64,000 nucleotides of DNA from Citromicrobium bathyomarinum (lineage in GTDB: Bacteria; Pseudomonadota; Alphaproteobacteria; Sphingomonadales; Sphingomonadaceae): positions 434,001 to 498,000 of the forward strand of contig CP155577.1 of assembly GCA_001306305.2 (NCBI GenBank), read 5' to 3'. Under the pieces are notes generated by a model that was not told the DNA's origin, made no database searches, and saw only the letters and a program-made list of their open reading frames with translations. Below are positions 49,119 to 58,685 of this stretch, one piece after another. Made by a program: the position numbers and the translations under genes. The stretch's first letter is position 1, and every line of letters starts with the position of its first letter.

Positions 49119-51726
49119 CGCGCGACAGCTTGCCCGCCTGCGAGATCCGCTCCAGCTCGGCGCGCATCATTGCGGCGCGCTTGGGCTCGATCCGGCGGAA
49201 GCGGCCCAGCGAGGGCACGAAGCGTGCGGCAAGCTGCGGGTTCCTAAGGTTCAGCTCCAGAATCAGGTCGGCGATCATGCGATAGCCGGTGCCGTCCGCC
49301 GCGTGGAATGCCAGCGGATTGCCCGCCGCAGCGGCATAGAGCGCGCGGACCCGGTTGGGATTGCTCATGGTGAAGGCCTGGTGCCGGGCAAGCTGTTCGA
49401 TCTGCCCCAGCACATCCTCGCGCAGGGCCGAGGCCTGCAGCGTGAACCACTTGTCGATCACCAGCGCATTGTCCGCGAATCGGCTGTAGAAATCTGCCAG
49501 CGCCTCGTCCCGCTCGGGCCCGTTCAGCCCCGCGAGCACTGCGAGAGCGCCCTGCCGGTCGGTCATGCCCGGCGCATCGAGATATTGCGCGAGCCCGCGC
49601 TTCGCACCGTCCGCCGGGTCTGCGGCCGCAAGGTAGGCGAGCGCAACGCTGCGCATCCGCCGCGCCTGCTTGCCCGCCATGCCGGCCGCGCGCGAGGGTT
49701 CGGCGAGCGCGTCATGCAGGTCGGCAAACTGGTTCGCGAAGGTCTCGCCCAGCCAGGTCTTGAGCCCTTCGCGCTTATCGACCATCGCGCCCGGATCGAA
49801 GACTTCGGAGCGTTCGGCGAGGTAGGCGAAGGTCGGCAGGCCGAGCAGTTCGGCGCGCATTTCGTGGTCGAGTGCTTCGTCGGCCAGAATCGCGCCTGCC
49901 GCAGTGCCGATCGCCTCGCGCGCAGCCGCGTCGCCATCGCCCAGCAGATAGCCGAGCAGCAGCTCCTGCATCGCCTCGTGCCGCGCAAAGGCGTCGTCGT
50001 CGTGCGCGGCGAGGAACACCAGATCCTCGCGCGCAATGTTCCGCTCGATCGCGACCGGGGCGGTGAAGTTGCGGTTGATCGAGAGAACCGGCGGCTTGGC
50101 ATGGCCATCGAAGGTGAAGTCCTGGCTTTCCTGCTTCAGCACGATCAGCTGCTCACCCGAATGCGTGCCCGCCTCGCGGTCGAACAGCGCGATCTTGAGC
50201 GGGATCGGCACCGGCAACTTGTCGGGCTGGCCCGGTGTGGCCGGAACCACCTGCGTCAGCGTGAGCGTGACCCGGTCACCCTCGTGCCGCTGCTCGACGG
50301 TGACCTGCGGCGTGCCCGCCTGTTCGTACCAGCGACGGAACTGCGTGAGGTCGAGCCTTGCGCCATCCTCCATTGCCTTGACGAAATCCTCGCAGGTCGC
50401 GGCTTCGCCATCATGGCGCTCGAAATAGAGGTCGCTCCCCTTTCGGAACGCCCCGGTGCCCGCCATCGAGCGCATCATGCGAATCACTTCGGCGCCCTTG
50501 TTATAGATGGTCGCGGTGTAGAAGTTGCTGATTTCCTTGTAACTATCCGGCCGGATCGGGTGCGCGAAGGGGCCGCTGTCTTCGGGGAACTGGACGCTGC
50601 GCAGCATCCGGACATCGCCGATCCGCTTGACCGCAGCGCCGTGCAGATCCTCGCTGAAGGTCTGGTCGCGCAGCACGGTGAAGCCTTCCTTCAGGCTCAG
50701 CTGGAACCAGTCGCGGCAGGTGATCCGGTTGCCCGACCAGTTGTGGAAATATTCGTGCCCGATCACGCCCTCGACCGCGTCGAAGTCTGCGTCGGTCGCA
50801 GTCTCTTCATCGGCCAGCACGTATTTCGTGTTGAAGATGTTGAGGCCCTTGTTCTCCATCGCCCCCATGTTGAAATCGCCGACCGCGACGATGTTGAACC
50901 GGTCGAGGTCGTATTCGCGCCCGTAGGTTTCCTCGTCCCATTTCATCGACCGCTTGATCGATTCCATCGCGTGTTCGGTGCGCGAGAGATCGGCTTCGCG
51001 GACCCACACGCCCAGCTCGACCTCGCGCCCGCCCATGGTGGTGAAGCTGTCCCGGCGCGCGACCAGATCGCCCGCGACCAGCGCGAAGAGGTAGGACGGC
51101 TTGGGCCAAGGATCGTGCCACTCGGCGAAGTGGCGGCCACCTTCGAGCTGGCCCTCATCCACCGGGTTGCCGTTGGACAGCAGCACAGGGAAAGCCTGCG
51201 CATCCGCCTCCATCCGTACGGTGTAGACCGACAGGACATCGGGCCGGTCGGGGAAGAAGGTGATCCGCCGGAACCCTTCCGCCTCGCACTGCGTGCACAG
51301 CATCCCGCCGCTGGCGTAAAGCCCCATTAGCTGGGTGTTCTCGGCAGGCGCGATCCGGGTGACGATAGTGAGCGTGTGCGGGCCGGAGGACAATGGCACG
51401 ACCAGCGCCTCGCCATCGCGTTGCCAGTCGTCGCGCGGCTCGCCATCCACGGCTACGCTTTCGAGCACCAGCCCATCGCCATCGAGGCGGATGGCAGACG
51501 CGGCGCCTGCCTGCGGGTTGGGCTCGACACTCAGCGTCGCTTCGACCCGGGTGCTCTCGATACCCAGATCGAAGGCCAGCCGCACCTCCGGCACGCGCCA
51601 CGGGAACGGCGTGTAGTCCTTGCGCCGGATGATGGCGGGCGCGTCGGGCTCGTGCGCGGCGTCGGGCAGCACGGGCGCCCCGGCGGGGGCATGGTCGGCG
51701 GCGGCGGGATTGCTGGGCTGGTCCAT
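49084..51726 (-). CDS. pepN: Aminopeptidase N
   Basis: This 880-residue M1-family metallopeptidase starts at ATG 51726 (MDQPSNPAAADHAPAG). The exopeptidase motif is GAMEN and the zinc site is VIGHEYFHNWSGNRITCRDW (HEYFH) with the downstream Glu in LSLKEGFTVLRDQ. It has the N-terminal beta-saddle, thermolysin-like domain, and C-terminal helical domains of gammaproteobacterial-type PepN. It is cytoplasmic and removes N-terminal residues from peptides. Divergent from an epimerase-like gene; pgeF follows with overlap. Confidence 0.96.
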   Translation of the reverse strand: MDQPSNPAAADHAPAGAPVLPDAAHEPDAPAIIRRKDYTPFPWRVPEVRLAFDLGIESTRVEATLSVEPNPQAGAASAIRLDGDGLVLESVAVDGEPRDDWQRDGEALVVPLSSGPHTLTIVTRIAPAENTQLMGLYASGGMLCTQCEAEGFRRITFFPDRPDVLSVYTVRMEADAQAFPVLLSNGNPVDEGQLEGGRHFAEWHDPWPKPSYLFALVAGDLVARRDSFTTMGGREVELGVWVREADLSRTEHAMESIKRSMKWDEETYGREYDLDRFNIVAVGDFNMGAMENKGLNIFNTKYVLADEETATDADFDAVEGVIGHEYFHNWSGNRITCRDWFQLSLKEGFTVLRDQTFSEDLHGAAVKRIGDVRMLRSVQFPEDSGPFAHPIRPDSYKEISNFYTATIYNKGAEVIRMMRSMAGTGAFRKGSDLYFERHDGEAATCEDFVKAMEDGARLDLTQFRRWYEQAGTPQVTVEQRHEGDRVTLTLTQVVPATPGQPDKLPVPIPLKIALFDREAGTHSGEQLIVLKQESQDFTFDGHAKPPVLSINRNFTAPVAIERNIAREDLVFLAAHDDDAFARHEAMQELLLGYLLGDGDAAAREAIGTAAGAILADEALDHEMRAELLGLPTFAYLAERSEVFDPGAMVDKREGLKTWLGETFANQFADLHDALAEPSRAAGMAGKQARRMRSVALAYLAAADPADGAKRGLAQYLDAPGMTDRQGALAVLAGLNGPERDEALADFYSRFADNALVIDKWFTLQASALREDVLGQIEQLARHQAFTMSNPNRVRALYAAAAGNPLAFHAADGTGYRMIADLILELNLRNPQLAARFVPSLGRFRRIEPKRAAMMRAELERISQAGKLSRDVAEQVEASLG

Positions 51727-51784
51727 CGGTCCTCGTTTCTTCGCGCTTTTTCTTTTCGCGGCATTTGTGGCAGCAGGGCCGCCA

Positions 51785-52570
51785 ATGCCAAAATTATTCA
51801 TCTTCGGGCTTGGCTACAGCGCCAAGCGGATCGCGCAACGCGCGCAATCGCTCGGGTGGGAAGTGGTTGCGACCGGCAGCGAGGGCAAGCTTTCCTTCGA
51901 CGATGCAGACGCCGTGCACGCCGAATTGTCGCGCGCGGATGCGGTGCTGTCCTCGGTCCCGCCCGACCGGGAGAGCGAAAGCGACCCCGTGCTGGAACGC
52001 TATGGCGCTGCGCTGGGCCACGCCTGGATCGGCTATCTCTCCTCCACCGGGGTCTATGGCGACCGGCAGGGCGCGTGGGTCGATGAAAGCTCACCCACCG
52101 GCGACGGACGGCGCAATGCGCGCATGGCCTGCGATGCGAGTTGGATGGAGCGCGGCGCGCGGGTGTTCCGCCTGCCCGGCATCTACGGCCCGGGGCGCAG
52201 CATTTTCGACCGGATTGCCGAGGGCAAGGCCAAGCGGATCGACCTGCCGGGGCAGGTCTTCAGCCGGGTGCATGTGGAGGACATCGCCAGCGGCGTGGCC
52301 ACCGCGCTGGCGAGCGACGCGCCGCCGGGGGCGTACAACCTCGGCGATGATCTGCCCGCCAGCCAGAACGCGGTGGTGGAGGAAGCCTGCGCGCTGCTGG
52401 GCGTGGAGCCGCCACCGCTGGTGACACTGGAAGAGGCCGATCTCTCCCCCATGGCACGCGGCTTCTATGCCGAGAACCGGCGGGTCGCGAACCTCAAGGC
52501 GAAACGCGTGCTCGGCTGGAAGCCGCAATACCCGACCTACCGCGAAGGGCTGAGGGCGCTGCTCCCCTAG
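51785..52570 (+). CDS. NAD(P)-dependent epimerase/dehydratase-like (YeeZ-type) protein
   Basis: This 261-residue extended-SDR protein starts at ATG 51785 (MPKLFIFGLGYSAKRIAQRA). It has the Rossmann FGLGYSAKRIAQRAQ, IGYLSSTGVYGDRQGAWVDE (Tyr of the YxxxK site is less clear), RLPGIYGPGRSIFDRIAEG, and VHVEDIASGVATAL, the order seen in YeeZ/epimerase-like proteins. The substrate is unknown; a sugar-nucleotide or an isoprenoid-like compound cannot be excluded. Divergent from pepN. Confidence 0.82.
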   Translation: MPKLFIFGLGYSAKRIAQRAQSLGWEVVATGSEGKLSFDDADAVHAELSRADAVLSSVPPDRESESDPVLERYGAALGHAWIGYLSSTGVYGDRQGAWVDESSPTGDGRRNARMACDASWMERGARVFRLPGIYGPGRSIFDRIAEGKAKRIDLPGQVFSRVHVEDIASGVATALASDAPPGAYNLGDDLPASQNAVVEEACALLGVEPPPLVTLEEADLSPMARGFYAENRRVANLKAKRVLGWKPQYPTYREGLRALLP

Positions 52571-52583
52571 TCCGCCAAGAGAA

Positions 52584-53540
52584 TCAGTGCCGCAGAGAGC
52601 CAGACTGCTGCACCTGCACGGCTTTCTGGCGCCGTGCGGTGAGCGCGATCACCATGCCGATCACCGCCAGCACCATCCCGCCACCGGTCAGCCAAGTCCA
52701 GCGATAGTCTTCGAACAATGTCGACAGCAGCATCGCGACCGAAATCGTCAGGATCGAATTATACGCGGTCCGCCCCGCCCCGATCTCGCGCACCAGGTTG
52801 TAGTGCAGCGGGAAGGTGACCACCGACCCGATCAGCGCGAGATAGACGATTCCCAGCCAGTATCCCGGCGCGCCCGGCAGCGGCGGCGGCCCCGTCGTCA
52901 CCCAGGCAAAGGCGAAGTCGAACACCGTGCCGTACAGCATCGCCCAGGCGAGCAGGCTGACCATCGGCACCGCGCGGCCGGTCGGGTTGGCCTGCACCAC
53001 ATTGGCGACCGAGGCGGACAGGATGCCGAGCAGCGCGAGGCCGATACCCAGCACGACATTGCCGCCGATTACCCCCGCATCGGGGTTCGCCTGCCATTCG
53101 TGGATCAGCAGGAAGGACACGCCGATGATCGCGATGCCACTGCCCGCGATGAACCCGCCCTTCACCCGCTCGCCCAGGAAAAGCCGCGCGAACAGCGCGT
53201 TGGGCACCATCAGCAGGCCGAACATCATCGCGACGATGCCCGAGGTGACGTACAACTCGGCATGGTAGACGAACAGGAAGTTGCCGCTGAACTGGAACAT
53301 GCCGACCACCAGCGCCAGCAGATGCTCGCCCCGGGTCAGCCGCAGCCGCCGCTTCATCAGCGCGGCCACCAGAAACAGCGCCGGGGTCGCGAGCGCAAAG
53401 CGGTAGAAGACCGACCATGCGGCAGGCACATCGGCAATCTGGCCGGTGATGACCAGCCAGGTCGATCCCCAGATTGTGCCCGTGATCAGGAAGGGCAGGA
53501 TCACGCGGGGTCGCAGCATCCCGCCGCTGCTATCGCTCAT
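52584..53540 (-). CDS. EamA-family (DMT) transporter
   Basis: This is a 318-residue drug/metabolite transporter starting at ATG 53540 (MSDSSGGMLRPRVILPFLI). It has about ten helices in two EamA repeats, with FLITGTIWGSTWLVITG at the first helix, NALFARLFLGERVKGGFIAG as the repeat-one loop, and FEDYRWTWLTGGGMVLAVIG near the end. Members export amino acids, nucleosides or metabolites. It overlaps the threonine aldolase stop by ATGA, so the pair is coupled and could export or take up an amino acid related to threonine or glycine; that link is inference. Confidence 0.9.
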   Translation of the reverse strand: MSDSSGGMLRPRVILPFLITGTIWGSTWLVITGQIADVPAAWSVFYRFALATPALFLVAALMKRRLRLTRGEHLLALVVGMFQFSGNFLFVYHAELYVTSGIVAMMFGLLMVPNALFARLFLGERVKGGFIAGSGIAIIGVSFLLIHEWQANPDAGVIGGNVVLGIGLALLGILSASVANVVQANPTGRAVPMVSLLAWAMLYGTVFDFAFAWVTTGPPPLPGAPGYWLGIVYLALIGSVVTFPLHYNLVREIGAGRTAYNSILTISVAMLLSTLFEDYRWTWLTGGGMVLAVIGMVIALTARRQKAVQVQQSGSLRH

Positions 53541-54544
53541 AGGTCGGCAATCGCCTGGCCGAGCGCGCGCGCCTCGCCCGGATCGCTGTCCCACGAGGCG
53601 ACGAAGCGCGCCGCGTCCGCACCCCAGTCGTAGAACTGGTAGCCGATCCCGCGCAGCATCTCGCGCTCGTCGGGAGAGAGGCGGATGAAGGCCTCGTTCG
53701 CCTCGACCGGATGCATCAGCCGCTCGCCGCCGCGTTCGGCGATCGCCTGCGCCGCGGCATTGGCGGCGCGCGCATTGTCGAGCCACAGGTCGTCCTCGAC
53801 CATTGCGAGCAGTTGCGCGGCGAGGAAGCGGCCCTTGGATTGCAGGTGGCCCGCGCGCTTGCGGCGATAGCGTGCGACGTCCGCCAGCGCGGGGTCGAAG
53901 AACACGATCGCTTCCGCGCTCATCCCGCCATTCTTGACGCAGCCGAAGCTGAGCGCATCGATATCGCCCGCAGCCTCAGTTGCCGATCCCCCCAGAAAGG
54001 CGGTGGCATTGGCGAAGCGCGCGCCGTCCATGTGCAGCGCAAGGCCGCGTTCGCGCGCCAGCCGTGAAATCGCGGCGATCTCTTCGGGGCGATAGACGCG
54101 GCCATATTCGCTCGCCTGCGTGATCGAGATCGCGTGCGGCTGGACCTGATGGACATCGTCGCGGATCGGATCGATCACGTCGCGAATCGCCTGCGCGGTC
54201 AGCTTCGCGCCGTCGCCCCCATCGCTTCGACCGGCGAGAAGCAGCTTGGCACCATGGAGGTAGAAGCCGGGCGCCCCGCCCTCGTCCATCTCGATATGCG
54301 CCCCGCGGTGGCAGACCACGCCGCCATGCGGCGGGCACATCGTCGCCAGCGCAAGGCAGTTGGCCGCCGTACCCGTGGCGACCCACAACACGGTGGCTTC
54401 GCGCCCGAACAGCTCGGAAAATCGCGCGTCGAGCCGCTGCGACAGCGCATCGCCGTCATAAGGCGAATCGACCCCGTCGGCGGCGCGCAGCGCCTCCCAC
54501 ACCTTGGGGTGTACGGTCGCGGCATTGTCGGACATGAAACGCAT
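53537..54544 (-). CDS. ltaE: Low-specificity L-threonine aldolase
   Basis: This 335-residue PLP enzyme cleaves threonine (and similar beta-hydroxy amino acids) to glycine and an aldehyde. The start is ATG 54544 (MRFMSDNAATVHPKVWEAL); a second ATG follows three codons on. Motifs are DSPYDGDALSQRLDARFSEL, VATGTAANCLALA, LHMDGARFANATAFL, and the Schiff-base lysine in DALSFGCVKNGGMSAEAIV. It is coupled to the EamA transporter. Confidence 0.93.
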   Translation of the reverse strand: MRFMSDNAATVHPKVWEALRAADGVDSPYDGDALSQRLDARFSELFGREATVLWVATGTAANCLALATMCPPHGGVVCHRGAHIEMDEGGAPGFYLHGAKLLLAGRSDGGDGAKLTAQAIRDVIDPIRDDVHQVQPHAISITQASEYGRVYRPEEIAAISRLARERGLALHMDGARFANATAFLGGSATEAAGDIDALSFGCVKNGGMSAEAIVFFDPALADVARYRRKRAGHLQSKGRFLAAQLLAMVEDDLWLDNARAANAAAQAIAERGGERLMHPVEANEAFIRLSPDEREMLRGIGYQFYDWGADAARFVASWDSDPGEARALGQAIADL

Positions 54545-54604
54545 TGGAACGCCCCTACGCAGCCCGGCGTTTGATGCAAGCATATCGCAAAGGACAGGAC
54601 ACCC

Positions 54605-54907
54605 ATGGGCACTGCCACAATTACTCATCACGTCGTCGGCCAGGGCGGCAAGTATATCGCGCATCTGGAGGGCGAGGATGCGAAGGGCACGCTGGAGTGG
54701 GAGCCGGGCGACGAGGTCGACGGCAAGGAAGTGCGCATCGCGACCCACACGCTCGTCCCCGAAGCGATCGGCGGGCGCGGCGTAGCGGCCGAACTGGTCG
54801 AGCGGCTGGTGGCCGACGCGCGCAAGCAGGATTTCCTGATTCGCCCGGACTGCTCCTACGTCGCGAAGAAGTTCGAGGAGAACGACTGGGACGCTGTGCG
54901 CGCCTGA
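54605..54907 (+). CDS. Small GNAT-family N-acetyltransferase
   Basis: This 100-residue protein matches the single-domain NATD1/YjdJ-type GNAT family. It has LEGEDAKGTLEWEPGD, HTLVPEAIGGRGVAAELVER with the acetyl-CoA-binding GRGVAA, and RPDCSYVAKKFEE with a conserved Cys and Tyr near the end. The substrate is unknown. It is a short gene between convergent ltaE and a PH-domain operon. Confidence 0.9.
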   Translation: MGTATITHHVVGQGGKYIAHLEGEDAKGTLEWEPGDEVDGKEVRIATHTLVPEAIGGRGVAAELVERLVADARKQDFLIRPDCSYVAKKFEENDWDAVRA

Positions 54908-54911
54908 GCGG

Positions 54912-56525
54912 CTATTTCACCAGCCGCGAGAAATCGGTTTCGACCATGCTCGCCAGCAGTGCGCGGCGCAGCGCCTCGGCCTCCTCGCGCGGGAGGCCGG
55001 GCAGCGCGAAATGGCCGCCCGCCAAACCGAGGTTGAGCGTGACGTAGCCGAACATCCGCCCCAGCGGCCCGCGCGCGATCTCGACCGATTGCAGCTTCAC
55101 CCGGTCGGCAATCTTGTACCCGGGCGCGAGCCAGCCGCTGCGCTTGTAGAGGTGCCGCGGCGAGATCGCGTGCCTTTCCACCCGCCACAGGAACAGCTGC
55201 TGGATGGCGGTAAAGCCCGCCATCACGGCCAGCGCCGCCGCCACCAACCACAGCCAGTCATACCGTTCGGGCACGAATAGGTGCGTCGCCACCGCGACCG
55301 CTGCGGCAAGCAGCACGAAGCTGACCGCGTTGATCAGCGCCGAAACCACGCGGTAGGATCGCGTGGTGCGATGCCATGAAAGGCCCCGGGGCGGGAGCGG
55401 GAAGCCCGCGACCTCCAGAATCGGGGTCAGCTCGGCAGCCTTGGCGAAAGGCGCGACCACATGGCTGGCATTGCCTGTATCCTGGGCCAGGCTGACCAGC
55501 TTGAGGCTCTTCCAGCCGAACCGGTGGCGCACCGCGCCGGTGCCTATCCGGACCGCCTGCACCCGGTGCACCGGCATGACCACATCGGTTCGGGTGAACA
55601 GCCCGCGCCGCCGGCGAAAGCCCTTGGGCGTGCGCTCCAGCCGGAAATCCCAGTCGCGTGCGAAGGTCTTCGCGATTCCGCTGACCACGCCGACCACCAG
55701 CAGGGTGATAATCGCAGCCACAGCGCCCAGCGCCTGCGCAATCGGGCCCAGCTCGGCGAGCTGTTCGCCCTGCCCCGCAACCAGCCCGCGCCAGAAATCG
55801 AAATCCCAGATGTCGAACGGCAGCAGGAAATCGAGCTGCTGCGCCGCCGCGCCGAGAAAGGCGACCAGCGCGAGCGAGAATTCGAACAGGCCGAACACGA
55901 ACAGGCGTCGCGGGCCCATCGCGAACAGCAGCTGGGCGTCGGCCTCCTGAGCGCCTTGCGCCTCGCGCGCCTCCTGCGCAGCGGCGGGCGCGGCCACGCC
56001 ATCGGCCTCGTCGCGCAGCTCGCGCACCAGTTCGCGCAACCGCTCGCCTTCTTCACTGGAGAGGTAGGCGAGCTTGATCTCGTCCGATCCGCCCGCGCCG
56101 GTTTCGAACTTGACGCTGGTCAGCCCGAACAGGCGCGGCACGAAACCCTGTTCGAGGCTGACGTCCTGAATCCGCTCGTAAGGCACAGAGCGGGCCGCGC
56201 GCGACAACACGCCGGTTTCCAGCCGGATGTCGCTGTCGCCCACGCGGTAGGTCTGCCGCCACCAGCCCAGAAACGTGAAAAACGTGATCGCCGCCAGCAA
56301 CAGCACGCCGAGGCCGAGCATCACGGGCACCGCGAAAGACCCTTCGTCGCGGGTAGCGAGCGCCACCGCCACCAGCGGCACGATCGTGCGCGGGACGGTC
56401 TGGACCGCCTGGACCAGAAAGGTGCGCGGATCGGTCCGCCTGGGTTCCCCGTCGGTCGGTTCGTCCACGGCTGCGCTGTCGGGAGCGCCCTCGCGATTCG
56501 GATCGCTGGCGGAAAGCTCGCTCAC
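54912..56525 (-). CDS. Membrane protein with PH (bPH2) domains, YdbT-like
   Basis: This is a 537-residue protein with alternate membrane helices and soluble domains of the bacterial PH type (bPH2). The first copy is WRQTYRVGDSDIRLETGVLS to SVPYERIQDVSLEQGFVPR; a second and a third copy follow, one with RRRGLFTRTDVVMPVHRVQA and one with RHLYKRSGWLAPGYKIADRV. The start is a GTG at 56525, with a four-base overlap of the upstream stop. In Bacillus YdbS/YdbT affect sensitivity to a bacteriocin; the role in this organism is unknown. Confidence 0.87.
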   Translation of the reverse strand: MSELSASDPNREGAPDSAAVDEPTDGEPRRTDPRTFLVQAVQTVPRTIVPLVAVALATRDEGSFAVPVMLGLGVLLLAAITFFTFLGWWRQTYRVGDSDIRLETGVLSRAARSVPYERIQDVSLEQGFVPRLFGLTSVKFETGAGGSDEIKLAYLSSEEGERLRELVRELRDEADGVAAPAAAQEAREAQGAQEADAQLLFAMGPRRLFVFGLFEFSLALVAFLGAAAQQLDFLLPFDIWDFDFWRGLVAGQGEQLAELGPIAQALGAVAAIITLLVVGVVSGIAKTFARDWDFRLERTPKGFRRRRGLFTRTDVVMPVHRVQAVRIGTGAVRHRFGWKSLKLVSLAQDTGNASHVVAPFAKAAELTPILEVAGFPLPPRGLSWHRTTRSYRVVSALINAVSFVLLAAAVAVATHLFVPERYDWLWLVAAALAVMAGFTAIQQLFLWRVERHAISPRHLYKRSGWLAPGYKIADRVKLQSVEIARGPLGRMFGYVTLNLGLAGGHFALPGLPREEAEALRRALLASMVETDFSRLVK

Positions 56526-57028
56526 AGCGATGCGCGCTTGATGTGGGCGCGGATCGTCTCGCGCATGTCCAGCGCATCCTGGTGCGCAAGGCCGGGCAGG
56601 CTGATCACGTCGCCGTGCGACCCTGCGGTATAGAGCTGCAGCGTGGCGAGCCCGTAATACCTCTCGATCGGCCCGCGATCGACGTCGATATGCTGGACCC
56701 GGCCGAAGGGGACGACGGTGTCCGAATGGAACATCATGCCCCTGACCACCCGCAACCGGTCATCGCTCAGCGCGTAACCGCGCACCGCATAGCGGCGATG
56801 CGGCAGCATGATGACTACCAGCAGCAGGATCAGCGCGACCGGTCCGGCGATCAGGAAATTGGGAAACGGGGTCAGATATTCGGCGACCAGCGCGCCGATC
56901 AGCAGCGGCAGGGCAACCAGCACTGCCTCGACCCGCATCGCCTTGGGATGGTTGGGATGGCCCTGCTGCAAAGGCTGTTCGTCGCCCTCTGTCGCCAGTG
57001 TTTCTGAGTGTGCCCCGTCTTCGTTCAT
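56522..57028 (-). CDS. Membrane protein with PH (bPH2) domain, YdbS-like
   Basis: This is a 168-residue companion of the YdbT-like protein, starting at ATG 57028 (MNEDGAHSETLATEGDEQP). It has two helices (VALPLLIGALVAEYLTPFP, FLIAGPVALILLLVVIML) and a single bPH2 domain (LSDDRLRVVRGMMFHSDTVV to PFGRVQHIDVDRGPIERYYG). The stop overlaps the start of the larger gene by four bases (GTGA). The two make the standard ydbS-ydbT pair. The tRNA-Thr gene lies upstream on the same strand. Confidence 0.87.
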   Translation of the reverse strand: MNEDGAHSETLATEGDEQPLQQGHPNHPKAMRVEAVLVALPLLIGALVAEYLTPFPNFLIAGPVALILLLVVIMLPHRRYAVRGYALSDDRLRVVRGMMFHSDTVVPFGRVQHIDVDRGPIERYYGLATLQLYTAGSHGDVISLPGLAHQDALDMRETIRAHIKRASL

Positions 57029-57088
57029 GGCTGCGATGAATGGCCAAGCGGCAAAAGGCCCGCAAGCCCTTTCGGGCGAGTGGCCGAG

Positions 57089-57109
57089 GCGAATCGACGG
57101 GTGATTCGC
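57089..57109 (-). terminator. Hairpin downstream of tRNA-Thr
   Basis: GCGAATC (57089-57095) pairs with GATTCGC (57103-57109) over a 7-base loop, 18 bases after the tRNA-Thr 3' end. No T-run follows. It may end or process the tRNA transcript. Confidence 0.35.
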
Positions 57110-57126
57110 GAGAGGGGGTAGAGAGG

Positions 57127-57201
57127 TGGTGCTGCTGGGGAGGATTGAACTCCCGGCCTCACCCTTACCAAGGGTGCGCTCTACCACTGAGCTACAGCAG
57201 C
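57127..57201 (-). tRNA. tRNA-Thr (anticodon GGT)
   Basis: The minus strand from 57201 folds as a tRNA: acceptor GCTGCTG/CAGCAGC, D-arm TAGCTCAGTGGTAGAGC, anticodon stem CACCC/GGGTG with loop TTGGTAA (GGT), and T-arm GGGAG-TTCAATC-CTCCC. Discriminator A and an encoded CCA (57129-57127) end it. It is 75 nt. Confidence 0.97.
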
Positions 57202-57318
57202 ATAAGGGGGCGTGGGCGAACGCTATCGCCCGCCACAGGCCGCGCGCTATTGTCGCGTGCGGCGCACAAGTCAAGCCAAGCTTGCCTCGAAGCCTTCGCA
57301 ATAGCATGGGAGCACACG

Positions 57319-57468
57319 ATGAGCGAGCCCGACAGCCCCCCTCCAGCACCGCCCACAAGGGAGGAGCGCCTTGCCGCGCAGCTGCGCGCCAACCTGCGGC
57401 GGCGCAAGGCGGGCACGCGGGTCACACCGCAGGAACGCGACCTTTCCAAAGACGGTGAGGCCCGCTAA
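57319..57468 (+). CDS. Small basic conserved protein
   Basis: The 49-residue frame from ATG 57319 reads MSEPDSPPPAPPTREERLA, then AAQLRANLRRRKAGTRVTP, ending KDGEAR. Small proteins with this Pro-rich start and the REERLAAxLRxNLRRRKA core are repeatedly seen in sphingomonads and are unannotated. It lies just upstream of gpmA. It is not recognised as a characterised family. Confidence 0.6.
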   Translation: MSEPDSPPPAPPTREERLAAQLRANLRRRKAGTRVTPQERDLSKDGEAR

Positions 57469-57503
57469 CGGCTCGCAGCCTATCCGCAAGGGAGCACAAG
57501 AAT

Positions 57504-58190
57504 TTGTCGACGCTGATCCTCGTCCGCCACGGACAGTCGGAATGGAACCTCGCCAACCGTTTCACCGGATGGTGGGATGTCGATTTGACCGACAAGGGCG
57601 TGGAAGAAGCGCGCGCCGCGGGCCGCCTGCTGAAAGACAAGGGCGTACTGCCCGATATTGCCTTCACCTCACTCCAGACGCGCGCGATTCGCACGCTCAA
57701 CCTCGCGCTTGAGGAATGCGGGCGGCTGTGGATTCCGGTGACCAAGGACTGGCACCTGAACGAGCGGCACTATGGCGGCCTGACCGGGCTCGACAAGCAG
57801 CAGACGCGCGACAAGCATGGCGACGAGCAGGTCCATATCTGGCGCCGCAGCTTCGACACCCCGCCCCCGCCGATGGAGCCGGGCAGCGAATATGATCCCG
57901 GCGCGGACCCGCGCTACGAAGGGATCGACGTGCCCTATACCGAGAGCCTGAAGCTCACGATCGAGCGCGTGCTGCCCTACTGGGAAGAACACATCCTGCC
58001 CCAGCTGACCGGCGAGCGGACGGTAATCGTCTCCGCCCACGGCAATTCGCTGCGTGCGCTGGTCAAGCACCTCTCGGGCATTTCCGACGACGAGATCACC
58101 GGCCTCGAAATCCCCACCGGGCGGCCGATCATCTACCGGTTCGAAGATGGGCAGGTCGCGGGTGAACGCCGCTACCTGGACGAAACCTGA
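57504..58190 (+). CDS. gpmA: 2,3-bisphosphoglycerate-dependent phosphoglycerate mutase
   Basis: This 228-residue enzyme interconverts 3- and 2-phosphoglycerate. It begins with a TTG start at 57504, with an AAGGGAG Shine-Dalgarno about ten bases ahead. The catalytic histidine is in [40 protein letters not shown] follows, and the second active-site His is in [20 protein letters not shown]. The protein shows the full-length dPGM layout rather than a short phosphatase. Coupled to purE by a one-base overlap. Confidence 0.96.
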   Translation: MSTLILVRHGQSEWNLANRFTGWWDVDLTDKGVEEARAAGRLLKDKGVLPDIAFTSLQTRAIRTLNLALEECGRLWIPVTKDWHLNERHYGGLTGLDKQQTRDKHGDEQVHIWRRSFDTPPPPMEPGSEYDPGADPRYEGIDVPYTESLKLTIERVLPYWEEHILPQLTGERTVIVSAHGNSLRALVKHLSGISDDEITGLEIPTGRPIIYRFEDGQVAGERRYLDET

Positions 58191-58675
58191 TGTCGGGCGC
58201 CGCGACCGTCGCCATCGTCATGGGCAGCCAGTCCGACTGGCCGACGATGAAATGCGCCGCCGATGTTCTGGAGGATCTGGGGATCGCGCACGAGGCGCGG
58301 ATCGTCTCCGCCCACCGCACGCCCGACCGGATGTACGATTTCGCCAAGGGCGCGGCGGACGAAGGCTTCAAGGTGGTAATCGCTGGCGCGGGCGGCGCGG
58401 CGCACCTGCCAGGCATGATCGCCGCGATGACCCCGCTTCCGGTGCTCGGCGTGCCGGTCCAGTCGAAAGCGCTGTCGGGCCTGGATAGCCTGCTCTCGAT
58501 CGCGCAAATGCCCGCCGGCATCCCGGTCGGCACGCTCGCGATCGGAGACGCTGGGGCGACCAATGCCGCGCTGCTCGCCGCCGCGATCCTCGGCGCGCAT
58601 GATCCGGCGGTGATGGAACGGCTTGTCGCATGGCGCGCCGCGCGCACCGCCAAGGTTGCGGAACGGCCTGAGTGA
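58190..58675 (+). CDS. purE: N5-carboxyaminoimidazole ribonucleotide mutase
   Basis: This 161-residue PurE class I mutase converts N5-CAIR to CAIR in purine synthesis. Motifs are [38 protein letters not shown], and [19 protein letters not shown]. The start ATG at 58190 shares a base with the gpmA stop (TGATG). It is followed by purK, its normal partner. Length is normal. Confidence 0.97.
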   Translation: MSGAATVAIVMGSQSDWPTMKCAADVLEDLGIAHEARIVSAHRTPDRMYDFAKGAADEGFKVVIAGAGGAAHLPGMIAAMTPLPVLGVPVQSKALSGLDSLLSIAQMPAGIPVGTLAIGDAGATNAALLAAAILGAHDPAVMERLVAWRAARTAKVAERPE

Positions 58676-58685
58676 TCGAGCGGTC

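Noticed and set aside
57127-57201. tRNA-Thr as a possible integration site
   Set aside because: No integrase, no duplicated tRNA 3' end and no change in base composition on either side.
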